The notes beneath the pieces were generated by a model. That model worked only from the letters and a program-made list of their open reading frames with translations. It did not search any database and was not told the origin of the DNA. Source: Asparagopsis taxiformis (taxonomy: Eukaryota; Rhodophyta; Florideophyceae; Bonnemaisoniales; Bonnemaisoniaceae). From it: a stretch of DNA of 64,000 nt. The stretch covers positions 81,761-145,760 of the forward strand of contig JALQPE010000603.1 in the NCBI GenBank assembly GCA_030407315.1, read 5' to 3'. This document shows positions 26,979 through 37,609 of the stretch, piece by piece. Position 1 is the first letter of the stretch. Each line of letters opens with the position of its first letter. Both the position numbers and the translations under genes were made by a program.

Positions 26979-28336
26979 ATGGATCTTCCTGTTGTCCGGC
27001 TTATTCCTATTCTGAAAGAAGTGAGCTATATTCTGCCGTCCGACAGGAACCGTTCGGAGAACTCGAATAGGCAGTACATCAACATTGCGAAGGGGTTCAA
27101 TCGCACAGACAGCGATGCTTTCGTGTACTGGAGCTCTATCCCTACTAGGGATAGTACGCTAGTAGCGTTTACAATGCTTTGGATAGGAACAGAGAAATCG
27201 AGGATGCAAGAACCTAGGGAAGAGATCCGGACTTTTCTCGAATTGACTCTGCCGATATGTACGGGTGCGTGCTCGATTTTGTCAATAACGCAATATTCCG
27301 CAATGGCACGGACGGACGCGGGACGCGCGATAAGGAGTGGTTCCAGTGGTTTGTGCTCGAGATGACAGCGTCGTGGACAAGGATGAGGAGGAAGAGAGGA
27401 CTTGTCAGAAATATCGGAAGCGGAAGTCCGTTCACGATGCGCACTTGGCTACTGGCTCTGTTGGCCATCTATGATATGGCAGAGGTCGTCCGCAAGTGGT
27501 TGAACTCTGCAACGATGGAGGAATTCGTGCGAACGGATTTGGCTGCAGAAAACGCGAAGGAGGTCGGGGATGATGATCATCGCATTGGAGAGTGCATTGT
27601 ACTCGTCCTTGTCGACTTTCATGACGACGTGGTAGACAGAAGCAGTCTGAGAACCAAGAACGGGATGTTTACAAACAGTTTTTACGACAAACTGGAATAT
27701 GCTACCGGGACAAAGGCAATGCAGGAGACGAAAGCGGAGGAGGAGAGGGAACGGAATCGCATGACCCCCGGAGAAATAGAAAAAGCACTTGTTGCTGGCG
27801 CCAAAGCAGAAGAGTAAGAAGCAGCTACTGCCGCAGAACAGGGAAATGATTCTACATAAAAGGAAACGTTGGAAACTCCTGGTCCTCCTCAAGCAGAAGA
27901 AGGAATATCTGCCGAAGCCCAAGTAGAGCAGGAAGTTTCTGCTGTTGTGGAGGAAGAACAGGAAATTACTCCAAATGTGGTGGCTGAAGAAGTGATTCCT
28001 GCTGTCGCGACGAAAGCAATAGAAGAGGCACCTCTGAGCACCCCGAAAGAAGCAGAAGACCGTCCTGCTGCAGCAAAAGAGGATGTACAGGAACGTCCTG
28101 CCACGCGTCTTGCAGCAGCTGAGAAGAGGGAAGCATAACGTCTTGCTGTTCTCCAAAAAGAACAGGAACGTCTTTCAGCTTCAAGGGCAGAGCGGGAAAG
28201 CCGTGCCAGGGATAATTCGCCGGGAAGGATTGTCAGAGAAGATCATCATCATCATCATCCCCCGAAGGCAGCAGTATGTGTAGACTATGGCAGTGGTAAG
28301 AAAATATTTCATGCACCAAAGGGGCGGGCAGAGTGA
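26979..28336 (+). pseudogene. Decayed paralogue of the ParB-like family
   Basis: Resembles the middle of the intact gene at 28837-31566: YINIAKGFNRTDSDAFVYWS matches VSIARGFKTIESPAFKYWS, and WFQWFVLEMTA matches KCFILEMTA. The ParB box region itself is missing upstream. The frame shifts near 27230 and the second frame carries TAA stops at 27815, 27857 and 28136 before its final TGA at 28334, yet the intervening sequence stays protein-like: an Ala/Glu/Pro-rich tail, a Gln/Glu/Arg helix and a short His run. This pattern is a pseudogene with several lesions. Readthrough or unrecognised introns could explain some breaks but not all. It lies just upstream of its intact relative, as after a local duplication. 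Confidence 0.7.
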
Positions 28337-28423
28337 CAGTAGAGACGTCGTGTGTAGGGGGAAGATAGGTGGAGATAATGAAGGAGGACAACAGAAATGA
28401 GAGCGAGGGTTGAGACGAACGGC

Positions 28424-28631
28424 TTACAGATGGAGCAGTTTACCAGGGATGCTTACAGCAAAGTCATCGTAACGATGACTTTGCTGTCAGGAAACAAAAC
28501 GTTACAGTAGCCATGATTTCTTTACCCGGTAAAAAAATTCCTGGCCTCTGTAATGAAAAGTTTCCTTACAGCAAAGTCATCGTAACGATGGCTTTGCTGT
28601 AAGGATCCTTGGTAAACTGCCTGAGCTGTAA
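28424..28631. mobile_element. MITE of about 200 bp whose TIRs are themselves palindromes
   Basis: The left arm starts near TTACAG..GCAGTTTACC and the right arm ends in GGTAAACTGCCTGAGCTGTAA. Inside each arm is a near-perfect palindrome (ACAGCAAAGTCATCG and its inverse meeting at GTAAC). Arms are about 60 nt with few mismatches. The outer TTACAGCT resembles the end of the methyltransferase-SET element TIR. No coding capacity. It sits in the upstream region of the ParB-like gene. Confidence 0.75.
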
Positions 28632-28836
28632 TTGTCGGACAACGAAAAGTGATGTGGAAGGTTCGGATTGGTCAACCGCTGAATATCATTACCAGGGTGT
28701 ATACTAATAGGAATATGTCAGTTCTCTGAGTTTCGCCTATCTTACTCAGCTTACGCAGCAAAACAGCTTGTCGTTCAGATCTTCTTCTCTCTTTCTCAAT
28801 CTTTCACTCTTCTTTCCTCATTTCTTCACCAAAGCA

Positions 28837-31566
28837 ATGGCTCAACAATCCCCCAACGCTTTCGACCGCCAGGTGCGCTCTGCCAGCCGCCGTGACAACG
28901 ATTCTCCCACTCCTTCTCCCTCTCTGGCCCCCCCTGTCCCCATGGACGTTTGCGAAGCTGCTGCAGCGCTGACCCAGCTCAGCCCAGCACCTAAGCCCGT
29001 CCCCTCCCCCCCTTCGGCTTCCGATCCCGCGGCTGTCCCTTCAATCGACGCTGGCGTTCCCGCAACTCCGCTTCCGGCTCAATCTGCCGAAGCGGCGCCA
29101 GCCGTCGAGGGATCTGGTGCTCCTCTGCCTAGCTCGCCTGCTCCGGACATGATCATCGCGTCCGGCAGCGACTTGGCAGAGGATGCGGAGAAGGTCGATG
29201 ATCACAACGCTCGTGACATCGTACCGAACAAGCCTCTCCGCAGCACCAGGCTGGCCTACCCTGGCACAGTGCCCATCCCGGTGGATGTGGACTACGACAT
29301 AAGTCCGGAGAGCTGCCGAAACATTCCATTTTTCATTTCCCCTCCGGATGTTTCTCCTCCGGCAGTCGTGTCCAGGGTGGTCAGGCCGCATCGCGTTGAT
29401 GAGTTGAAGAAAACGTTTCTCACTCAGGGATTTTCCGTGATTGCTTCACGCGTGTCCGTCTGCGAGGTGATTGATTCCAATGCCAAAGTACGACTGCAAT
29501 ATGTCGATGGATCTCACCGAGTGACCGCGTTGAAGGCCATTCTCGAGTCGGCTGGACCTGCTCCTGCGAAGGACAGTTCAGAGTGGGAGGAGTTTGTCCA
29601 GTCTGACATCTACCGTCGCTTTGGAACCATTCCAGTCGACTTTCTCCTCCCACCGACTCGGCTTGGCCGGGATGTCTTCTGCTCCGAAGAAGTACTCCCG
29701 CTTTCACGGCTGATGAACTTCCACATCCACAATGTCAGCGAGGTAACAGTTGCTGACAATGTGTGCTCTGTGATGGAGTTCATCAATATCCACCGCCTGG
29801 GAAAGAAGAATATCGAGCCGACCGTTCAGTACATTAAAGAACGGAAAGCGCTGAGCTGGATTCGTCCGAGACAGCTCGTGCGCTACGTCTCCATCGCCCG
29901 AGGTTTCAAGACCATTGAAAGCCCTGCTTTCAAGTACTGGTCGAGTATTCCGAACAGGCCGGAGTTCGTGCAGTTCTCTTCGACGGAGGATCTGGCTGGG
30001 TGTACGGTGAATTTGTTGTTCAATGGGTCGTTCAGGAGTGCTCCGGATGTGCAGAAGTGTTTCATCCTGGAGATGACGGCGCGCTACACTTGTAGCCGTC
30101 GGTCGGCCGGGCTGAAACCGTACTCGGTTGGTACCATTGGGCAGGAATGGATTGCTGGTTTGTTGGAAATATTCGGGTACGTGAAGGAGGTAGCCGAGTA
30201 TTGGAACGTGTCGGATGTGTTGAGGATGCTGGATGGTTCAATTCCGAGCTGGGGTGACCCGAGCAAGAGCTTCGACATTCGCTCGCGCGTTGTCGAAGTT
30301 CTTGCTCAGATGGTCCCCAAGAAGGGGTGCTGGGCAGACTTCCGTCCCAAGGAAGGCCCCCCCCCCGATGGTTACAGTTACGAACACATTTTTCCCCGTA
30401 AGAAGTCTGTCTTCGGGAAGGACGCCAGGAAAATGCTCCTGTGCGTCACTGGGTACCGCGACATGCAAATGCGGAAACGCTTTCACGCGATGTACCCAGA
30501 CATCCCACATGCTGCGCTCCCAGCCACATGTGGTGATGATGCCCCCATCCCTTCCTCTTCCAATTCCTTGCCCATCCCTTCATCCTCCATTCCTTTGCCC
30601 CCACCACCTCAACTGGAATCTTCCAGCAATTCCGAGGTTGCCCTTGTTCCTGTCTCTACCACTGCCGTGTCGGCATCCTCCCCTGCGGTGACCCCGGTCA
30701 AGCCGACTGCGTGTGGTCCCCAGGATGGCAGCGAACGCTCTGGTCCAGTTTCCCACGCTGGGACTGGTACCCCCAACCGTCCTGTCCAAGCCGCGCAGAA
30801 GCAGGTCTCACCGGCTTCGCAGCCTGAGCCTGCGACTCCGGCTGCCGAGCAGCACCCTGCTGCTCCGGCCCCCGGTGTCGAAACTTCCCGTTCTGCATCT
30901 GCTAGCAGTTCGGGAAGCTCCAGCGATGACATTTTCGTCCCTTCACCATCCGGTGGGGTTGGACAGAAGACGGTTGCGAGGATTTCGACGGAGGGCCCTA
31001 CTCCCGAGAATGTGGTCGAGGACAGGTCGGGTGGACAGGGAGGTAGCAGTGCGAAGGACGGTACAGATCCTGACGAAGATGTCATTGAGGTCAGTGATTC
31101 TGCACCGTCCGGAGTGGAAACTTCTGGGAGGAAAGTGATTCCCAGAAGGAGTACCCGCCTGCAAGCGAGTCGTTCCGGTCGTGGTGGAACGGCGGGTGGT
31201 GCTATGGAGGTCGTCGAACTGGAGAGCGCCCCCGAGGATGCGGGTGAAAACTCCATCCTCGGGAAGCGTAACTTGGAAGCAGCTTCTGCGACGCCCGAGC
31301 CTTCTACCAAAAAGAGAAGGCTCGGTGAGACTTCATCAAAGTCGTCGTCAAAGAAATCCAAGTCGGCTTCCCGAGGTCGCTCTCGGGAGCCGGTTCTCCA
31401 GTTCGACGACGCCCAGGAGAATCCCATTCCCGACAGTATCGTCGATGAGAATGTGGCCGCCGTTCTCCCCAGCGCAATTGCGTCTGGCAGCCGGATGAAG
31501 TACTATATGGAAAGTACGACGGTGGAGACGGTTCGGGCGGAAATGAGGGCGGCAGCATCCCAGTAA
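28837..31566 (+). CDS. ParB-like-domain protein, 909 aa (ParB-like protein 2)
   Basis: Starts at ATG 28837 (AAAGCAATGG context) after a long pyrimidine-rich leader; the frame is open further upstream but only from a TTG. Residues 1-130 are Pro/Ser/Ala-rich. The ParB-like domain follows: VRPHRVDELKKTFLTQGFS (box I-like) and YVDGSHRVTAL at about 222-232 (box II-like), then helices containing NVSEVTVADNVCSVMEFI. A further conserved region (RYVSIARGFKTIESPAFKYW to CFILEMTARY) is shared with the pseudogene upstream and defines the family. The last 350 residues are disordered and Ser/Pro-rich, with a basic tract KKRRLGETSSKSSSKKSKS at about 825 that suits a nuclear signal. A DNA-binding or nucleotide-dependent role in the nucleus is inferred. 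No frame break; probably functional. Confidence 0.65.
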   Translation: MAQQSPNAFDRQVRSASRRDNDSPTPSPSLAPPVPMDVCEAAAALTQLSPAPKPVPSPPSASDPAAVPSIDAGVPATPLPAQSAEAAPAVEGSGAPLPSSPAPDMIIASGSDLAEDAEKVDDHNARDIVPNKPLRSTRLAYPGTVPIPVDVDYDISPESCRNIPFFISPPDVSPPAVVSRVVRPHRVDELKKTFLTQGFSVIASRVSVCEVIDSNAKVRLQYVDGSHRVTALKAILESAGPAPAKDSSEWEEFVQSDIYRRFGTIPVDFLLPPTRLGRDVFCSEEVLPLSRLMNFHIHNVSEVTVADNVCSVMEFINIHRLGKKNIEPTVQYIKERKALSWIRPRQLVRYVSIARGFKTIESPAFKYWSSIPNRPEFVQFSSTEDLAGCTVNLLFNGSFRSAPDVQKCFILEMTARYTCSRRSAGLKPYSVGTIGQEWIAGLLEIFGYVKEVAEYWNVSDVLRMLDGSIPSWGDPSKSFDIRSRVVEVLAQMVPKKGCWADFRPKEGPPPDGYSYEHIFPRKKSVFGKDARKMLLCVTGYRDMQMRKRFHAMYPDIPHAALPATCGDDAPIPSSSNSLPIPSSSIPLPPPPQLESSSNSEVALVPVSTTAVSASSPAVTPVKPTACGPQDGSERSGPVSHAGTGTPNRPVQAAQKQVSPASQPEPATPAAEQHPAAPAPGVETSRSASASSSGSSSDDIFVPSPSGGVGQKTVARISTEGPTPENVVEDRSGGQGGSSAKDGTDPDEDVIEVSDSAPSGVETSGRKVIPRRSTRLQASRSGRGGTAGGAMEVVELESAPEDAGENSILGKRNLEAASATPEPSTKKRRLGETSSKSSSKKSKSASRGRSREPVLQFDDAQENPIPDSIVDENVAAVLPSAIASGSRMKYYMESTTVETVRAEMRAAASQ

Positions 31567-31817
31567 GCCTTAAAGGTGTACCAAAGATGGCCGTATGATG
31601 TACCTATGACATGCATGGTGTTCCTCCGATGTACGGATAAGGAACATTTGCTCTTCAGCTGATGGCCGCATAGCGATACACCAATGATGGACGGGAGATG
31701 TCCATACGCTCATCTCCCGGACATCAGCGAAGTATCTCTTGCGTACAGTAGAGATATCACGTACATCATTGGTTCATCTAAAGCATATCAGGGGTACATA
31801 TTCCTTTTCTTATAGGG

Positions 31818-32428
31818 CATTCCAGGCAGCTGCATCGCCGGGTGCTGAGGATACGGTGGTGGACAGGTACTTTGCGGTGAAGAAGGCGTTGTTGGAAAAC
31901 TTGGGGGTTATTGTTATGGAAGGCCTGTTGGCATCGTCCACGGCTGGTAATGCGACGCATGAGTTGTTCGGTCACTTCGCTAGGCAGTTCCCGCTGGTTG
32001 AGGAGGTTGAAAAACCACAGAAACCCTCCCAGCAGTCTGATTCTAACGATGACGACAGGGAGCCACAGGACGAGCCGCCAGCTTTCGCAAAGCCCGGCTT
32101 CGATCCTTCGCCGTGGCAGTTCATCCACAACGTGGGTGATGCGAAGGACCGCATCGATGGTGGTCGTGGGCGCCTCTCTCTGCCGCGGCGTGAGTTGTGC
32201 GATAAGCTGGAGGAGGGTAATTTGGAGATGTACAAGAACAAGTTGGTGGCAGAGCTTGCTCTTGGTTTTTGTGCGGAGTTCTTGAAGTTGGGAATGGAGG
32301 GTGAGGATCCTGTCTTCTTCCCGAAGACAGGATTGCGGCTGCTTCTTACAGCAGATGGGGCTGCGGACCTTTTGATGTTGCGAGTGCAGTCGATGTTGCT
32401 TCAAGACTCGTGTACGGAAGCAGAGTAG
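31818..32428 (+). CDS. Hypothetical protein, possibly a downstream exon
   Basis: Open from at least 31739 to 32428, but the frame has no ATG until 31916. CCTTTTCTTATAG at 31805-31817 is a good polypyrimidine tract and AG acceptor, so the coding part may be an exon starting at 31818 whose 5' partner was not found; alternatively translation starts at ATG 31916 (MEGLLASS). The product is acidic in the middle (SDSNDDDREPQDEP) and has a helical C-terminal half (CDKLEEGNLEMYKNKLVAEL). No family recognised. It follows the ParB-like gene on the same strand and might belong to the same unit. Confidence 0.35.
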
Positions 32429-33990
32429 GCTTTCATCTCGGACCGTCGAGTAGCTCGGAACATGAGTATGTGATTGCAGTTCGTGTTGTACAACTCGTGC
32501 TTTCTGATGCGTTCCTGCAGAGAATGGATCCCAAGGATAGAGAATAATTGGTTGCTGGGCTCGAGGAGCAGCTTGTTCGAGGACTGAATCCGCTCTGAGG
32601 TGAAGTGAACCGGATCATCGCTGAGCGTAAAGCCGATAGAGAATTTGATGAGAGTTCGAGGCAGAGCACGCCGCATAGCGCGCCAACTGTTTTATCATCT
32701 AGAGAGCAGGATGCCAGTGATGTGCGTGAGGCGCCGGATATTTATTCCACTTTGAAGACATGTGATATTGTATATGAAGTTGATGATGAAGATCGACTCC
32801 GGACAGCTTTTGCGTCATCTTCTAAAAGTGACTCTCTTTCTTATCTTCGAGCAAATAAGCAGCTTTGTAGAGTTTTATCGGAACAACTCGGGGGATATAT
32901 CACTAACAGGGGACAATGAGGAACTCTTATCAGAGGCATTACTGACTGAGATTCCATCAAATACAAGTACAATAGATGAGACGAGCTTCATGAGAGCCGG
33001 CACAGTGTTGATAAGGAGGATGAAAGTGAGCAGGTATCGCAGAGTTGGAACGGATGAGGAATAGCGGGCGCATAAGCGTCGGGTTTTGAAATAGCCTAAG
33101 TGCCGTTCATTTTTCGTGCTGGTTGGAAGGCGTCTGGCAATCGTGTTTAATTGACGAGATACTAACATTAACGCTAGTGTGGGATTGGTGAACCAAGATC
33201 TTTCATTCTTCATGACAATCTCGCTGATATCATAGTGGCATCGACTTATTCGTGTTAAATTATGCTTTGATAGATATATGTATGTCGCGTTATATAGATA
33301 TCTATACGAAGAGCTTGGCAACTACAGACACTGTTTCCGACTGTCCGAAACATGTTTCGTGATGTCAACAGACACTGCAGTGTCTGTTGACATCAACGAG
33401 CAGTCAGAAATGGAAGACGGATCTGTATGTGCTGCAGACACTGGCGAAATATAGATATGGACATTTTAAAATGGGAAGGATATAAGTGCAGCTGATCGAC
33501 GAATAGGTACAATAGGCATGGTGACTGCGATTCATATTGGAGTTGAATGGAGGAAAAACAATATTGGAGTATGTCATGCTCATCCTTTGAGATGGCTATC
33601 AATGCTGCAGCAATCTCATGAGACTAGAGATCTGGAGGTGGTAGGTGGAAGCGCGGAATTAGGGCTGGGGAATATTACTTTCCTTCTCAATGGGTGAAGA
33701 GTAGTAACTGGTGATAGCTGTACCGATGCTACGGGCCCGTAGTCACCCGGGTGAATCTAGTCGACGTATTGGCTTCACGGTGTATTACCGACGCAGATCT
33801 AATACCGCAACTGCTGTTCGGCTGATGAACTGAAATCCAAGCACTGATTTCTCGCCTACCGACATTGCAATATTTAAATTACACTACCATCGTTGAGTCG
33901 ATTCAAGTTAAGTCACACCACGGCTGAAGGGATAAAACTAGACCAATTGAACTGTCATCTACATAGAGTCTGAGACGGGTGTTAGTTTGG
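32429..33990. other. Gene-free stretch with a palindrome
   Basis: No recognised gene. Short plus-strand frames with helical composition near 32605-33064 could be degraded coding sequence. A perfect palindrome lies at 33360-33395. Confidence 0.4.
33360..33395. repeat. 36-bp perfect palindrome
   Basis: Arms TGATGTCAACAGACACTG meet directly at CTG/CAG without loop or mismatch. A second palindrome, CGAAACATGTTTCG, lies just upstream at 33345-33358. Confidence 0.85.
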
Positions 33991-34259
33991 TGTAGGCAAG
34001 GCAGCATACCTCGATTATTTTGCATTCTAGAGACATTCTTCCCTCCACCTCCACCATTTCCTGGTTGCAAGGGTTTGTGCTTGTAATCTATCTCCATGAT
34101 GCGTTCCATTTCGACATTGAGCCGGTCAAGTCTAGCCAGACCTCGGCAGTTTCCTACAATTCTTCACTAACGGTCACTCTATTCCAAATGAATTACCATC
34201 CCCAGCCGCTCTGTCATTGGCTGCCTGTCGGCTGGTCGCCTCTGGCCAGTGATAGTGCT

Positions 34260-35790
34260 GCACCTGGACTGGGTAGACCCAAAATAATACCGGGTATTAT
34301 TTTGCCATAGCAAAGGCCAGGTGTAACACTGACATTGGCTGTAGTGTAATCCGACAGAGTGGGCCCATAGCACTGCAGGAGCCTTTTTTTGAGGTGCAGC
34401 CTAGTACTCGAGAAAAGTCGAGATTATCCAGCTTGTATGCATGACGGGCATTGGTAGTAGTATCCTGTTCATCTTCAAGTGAGATGCAGGCTCGAAGGAA
34501 GCGTCATGTTTTCCTGCTTGGATACCATTTCATTTGGGATTAAAACTTTTAAAGTATCCAGAAGGAAAGATGCATCTATACTCAGCGACATTTCGACCTC
34601 CAACTAAATCATAGGAACAGTATAGTCCTCTGGAAGCCCATCATTTGCTATGAGCATGATTACAATTCTGGGAGGATGCTCACCATTCATTATCTCTATC
34701 TGGCCCTCAATGATCCGACCCGTATTAGGGTTGATTTCGTAATAGCTGTAGACGGGAATACTCTCGTTGATGACGTCGACGAGCCTGTAGTCGATTTTGC
34801 GAATGTCAACATATCTTTTCATACTGAATGGATCGATATGTAATGAACCATTGCGTGCCTTTAATGACCTTAAAATACTCTTAATACACTTCGAGTCTCG
34901 AGAGAAAAGAGCTATCAATCCACTTGGGAACATTCTATGGCCTATGCAGTACTTCAACTCCTTCCATGTCTACTTGCACAAACTGTACTGCTCTCAAGTG
35001 GAAGATAACACGACCCGATTCTGGATCCTCTGTCATAATAATTTTGGGAACTCTAGCAGGCGGTGCTCACGATTAGTCTGTTTCATCTACAAAGGCTGTT
35101 CTCGTGGGGTCCTCTGTATACAGGAAATCTGGAGAAATGAGTAACACCATCCTTCTGATTCGAGAATCTGAAGAGTAAGACTATATAAATTACAGATATT
35201 CTTACTCCTGGACGCTCGGGTCCTCTCAAGTCGAGAAATGATGGAGAACTTTGAACTGCCGGACAACACCAATTTTAAGTTTTCGGACTCGTTCTCAATG
35301 GCCGGGAAACCTGTTCAGGGCCCTCTTCCATGAGGAACTTTCGAGGGAGTTCTGCAACTTCAGTGGACACACCATCTGCAGCGAGCTAGGCAGAATTGGA
35401 CACCATTTTATTGTTGGACTGAGTAGTTCTAGTTCAGATGCACCTCATCCTACCGTACACCATGTCGCCTCCGAGTAAAACTTTTTTCTATCTTCTCTAG
35501 ATGTGTCTACACGACTGCTCAGAATTAGTCAACCTCTATCAAGGCGATGGTATCCATCGATACATGCTCCGCTTCTTTCTGGCCAGTTCCTTCGTCCAGG
35601 GACTGTCGGCATTCTGTAACAATGATTGCCCTCCACTTGGCAAAATATCCCTGAAAATAATACCGGGTATTATTCTTAGGTTTCATCCAGGGATTGCCTG
35701 TAGTCGGTACCAATGATTGCCCTCCACTTGGCAAAATATTCCTCAAAATAATACCCGGTATTATTTTCCGCACTACTCTGCCAGGTGGAG
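34260..35790. repeat. Dispersed AATACCGGGTATT palindrome blocks and a 91-bp direct repeat
   Basis: AAAATAATACC(C/G)GGTATTATTTT-type 23-nt palindromes occur at about 34272, 35655 and 35745. The last two lie in a 91-bp direct repeat whose units begin AATGATTGCCCTCCACTTGG at 35621 and 35712. The block is the one embedded in the 118-bp repeats at 8.0-8.5 kb. It lies 3' of the gene at 36086-37609, as the 118-bp array lies 3' of the gene at 6311. No convincing gene is present; a 117-codon minus-strand frame (34604-34957) has no recognisable feature. Confidence 0.75.
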
Positions 35791-36085
35791 CCACGGCATT
35801 GGATGGGACTGCACAGGCCCCGAAGCTACTAGAGGCGTGCTCAATGACAGGGTAAAACTCTTAACCGTTGTAGACATGACGCTTTCTAGTCGCAGAGTGA
35901 GCTGAAAAATAAGAACGATAGTTATTGTTTCCAATACACCAGGTAGTACGTAGCATGCTACGGTGCACCTTTTCCACTCATATCCTAGACAGTTTCATAT
36001 CTAAAGTTTTTTATTTCTCCCAAGTCTCTCTTGTAGTAAAAGCTTTTCTTCAAATGATGTGAAACTTTACTCTACGCTTCCATTA

Positions 36086-37609
36086 TCAATCTTCCTCATC
36101 AAGGAAAACTTCAACGTAGCTTTCACTCCCATCTTCTTCATCTCCATGTCCGCTATCTTCCTCAAACGCTGTACTACGCTGTTCCAAGTGTTGTTCATCG
36201 AATTTTTCGTTAGTAATTGTCAGTACATCTTCGCAGAGATGCCTCTTACAGATTCGCTCACTCGGCAACATCGCCTTTCCTAATTGTTTGAGCTCGTCTT
36301 GTACACTTTCTTCGAAGGTCTGACCTGATTGTACCTTGAAAATTCCTAGAATCCCGGAAGCGATTGCATAGACAAATCTGAGTGAATTGCAGGAACGTCG
36401 CAGGAAAAACGTTCTACTCGTGCATTGAAGGAAAGCAATTGCAGTGTTCAGGGCTACCTCCAGGATATTGATTCTCCTTCGGATCATCATTTTGGTCACA
36501 CATCCCGATATCTCGACTTCGTACTGAATGATGACAACCATTTCTTTCCGCTCAGTGATGAATTGTACCATGATCTCGGAATTCTTGTCATCCACAACTT
36601 TCCGTTCCTCAGGCCTTACATTTCCGTTGGTCACACGGGTATCGGGGATAACGTCCATATCTCGAATGAGATCGTGAGTTGGAAACTCGAAAGTGATAGA
36701 AGCGTCCGTTTCCAACACTGGAGCGAACCCCAGTTCGACAAGGAATCGATGACGCACCTGTTCTCTAGACTTGTTCAGGAAACCGAGTACCTTTGTCAGC
36801 GCAACTTTCGAAACAGCCAAAGATATTTCACGCTTGCTCAACTGTCCACCATTTCTATCTGTTTTCCTCCGCTTCCTAGCCCCTCCGTCAATGCTTCCTG
36901 CAGGCTGGTTTCGGCCATCGCCAGGGGCACCATAAACAACTTCTTCGATTATTTTGTCCGGAATGTACTTGTTCTCCTTCCAGACGTTGAACGCATTCGA
37001 ATCGCTTCCAGAGCTCGAGCCTTCCACTGTACGGCCTGTACCCGACTTTTCCTTCTGAATGTTCCGCAGGAGAGACATCACCACTTGGAATCGAAGCTCG
37101 ATGTTGTTCTTCCCGGTGTTGGATTGGAACACATCTCTCTTGTCATTGCTCTGCTTCGCAAACATCATTGCAGAGAGCAGCCTGCACCCACGGAGGTCGT
37201 AGATTCCTTGGTTGGTGTAAATTGTCGCCCCAGCATCAATCTTGTCGACCAGCAAAGGTACCACACTTCCAAATACTGCACACAGAAAATTGTAAGAAAA
37301 CGATAGTTCTGCTGACTGCGAGATGCGCAAACGGTCCCTGTCCTTGTCAGTCATCCCCTTCTTCGAAGTGCCCTGATTCTGCTGTAATAAACCATCACAG
37401 ATGCCTTTCACACCCTGTAGTTCCGTTACTATAAACTCGACGCGACTCATCAGCTTTTCGATTTGCTGGCGTTGTGACGTTCGATCATCGTCAATTTCAT
37501 CCATCCTCTCCCCAATACGACGAATTTCCCCAGTCACTGTCCTGAATCCCTCTCGAATAATCCCTGCTAGGCAGTCATTTGGATTTTCCTCACGACGCTG
37601 AGATTCCAT
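36086..37609 (-). CDS. 507-aa coiled-coil protein of a repeated element
   Basis: Intact frame from ATG 37609. Residues 15-80 form a coiled coil (IREGFRTVTGEIRRIGERMD and on to QQIEKLMSRVEFIVTEL). The centre is globular with a Lys/Arg cluster (GGARKRRKTDRN, possible nuclear signal), and the region SKREISLAVSKVALTKVLGF to HRFLVELGF is helical. The tail is strongly acidic (EEDSGHGDEEDGSE). No catalytic motif was recognised. It has the same plan, an N-terminal coiled coil then a C-terminal domain, as the product of 19117-20939, and both contain a helix-rich stretch ending in an LG(F/Y) motif, but relatedness is unproven. The second copy of the gene is truncated (10170-10868), so this is a multicopy mobile gene. 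Confidence 0.6.
   Translation of the reverse strand: MESQRREENPNDCLAGIIREGFRTVTGEIRRIGERMDEIDDDRTSQRQQIEKLMSRVEFIVTELQGVKGICDGLLQQNQGTSKKGMTDKDRDRLRISQSAELSFSYNFLCAVFGSVVPLLVDKIDAGATIYTNQGIYDLRGCRLLSAMMFAKQSNDKRDVFQSNTGKNNIELRFQVVMSLLRNIQKEKSGTGRTVEGSSSGSDSNAFNVWKENKYIPDKIIEEVVYGAPGDGRNQPAGSIDGGARKRRKTDRNGGQLSKREISLAVSKVALTKVLGFLNKSREQVRHRFLVELGFAPVLETDASITFEFPTHDLIRDMDVIPDTRVTNGNVRPEERKVVDDKNSEIMVQFITERKEMVVIIQYEVEISGCVTKMMIRRRINILEVALNTAIAFLQCTSRTFFLRRSCNSLRFVYAIASGILGIFKVQSGQTFEESVQDELKQLGKAMLPSERICKRHLCEDVLTITNEKFDEQHLEQRSTAFEEDSGHGDEEDGSESYVEVFLDEED

Noticed and set aside
27449..28156. Minus-strand 235-codon hydrophobic frame
   Set aside because: It is antisense to the ParB-like pseudogene; its Phe/Leu/Ser/Cys richness is the complement of Glu/Ala/Lys-rich coding sequence.
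28441..28610. CRISPR-like pair of repeats (AGCAAAGTCATCGTAACGAT twice)
   Set aside because: Only two copies, in a eukaryotic context, and arranged as inverted MITE arms rather than spaced direct repeats.
30609..31427. Minus-strand 272-codon frame
   Set aside because: Antisense to the disordered C-terminus of ParB-like protein 2, with no domain or start context.
34604..34957. 117-codon minus-strand frame
   Set aside because: No domain, no signal peptide and no context; lies among repeats.
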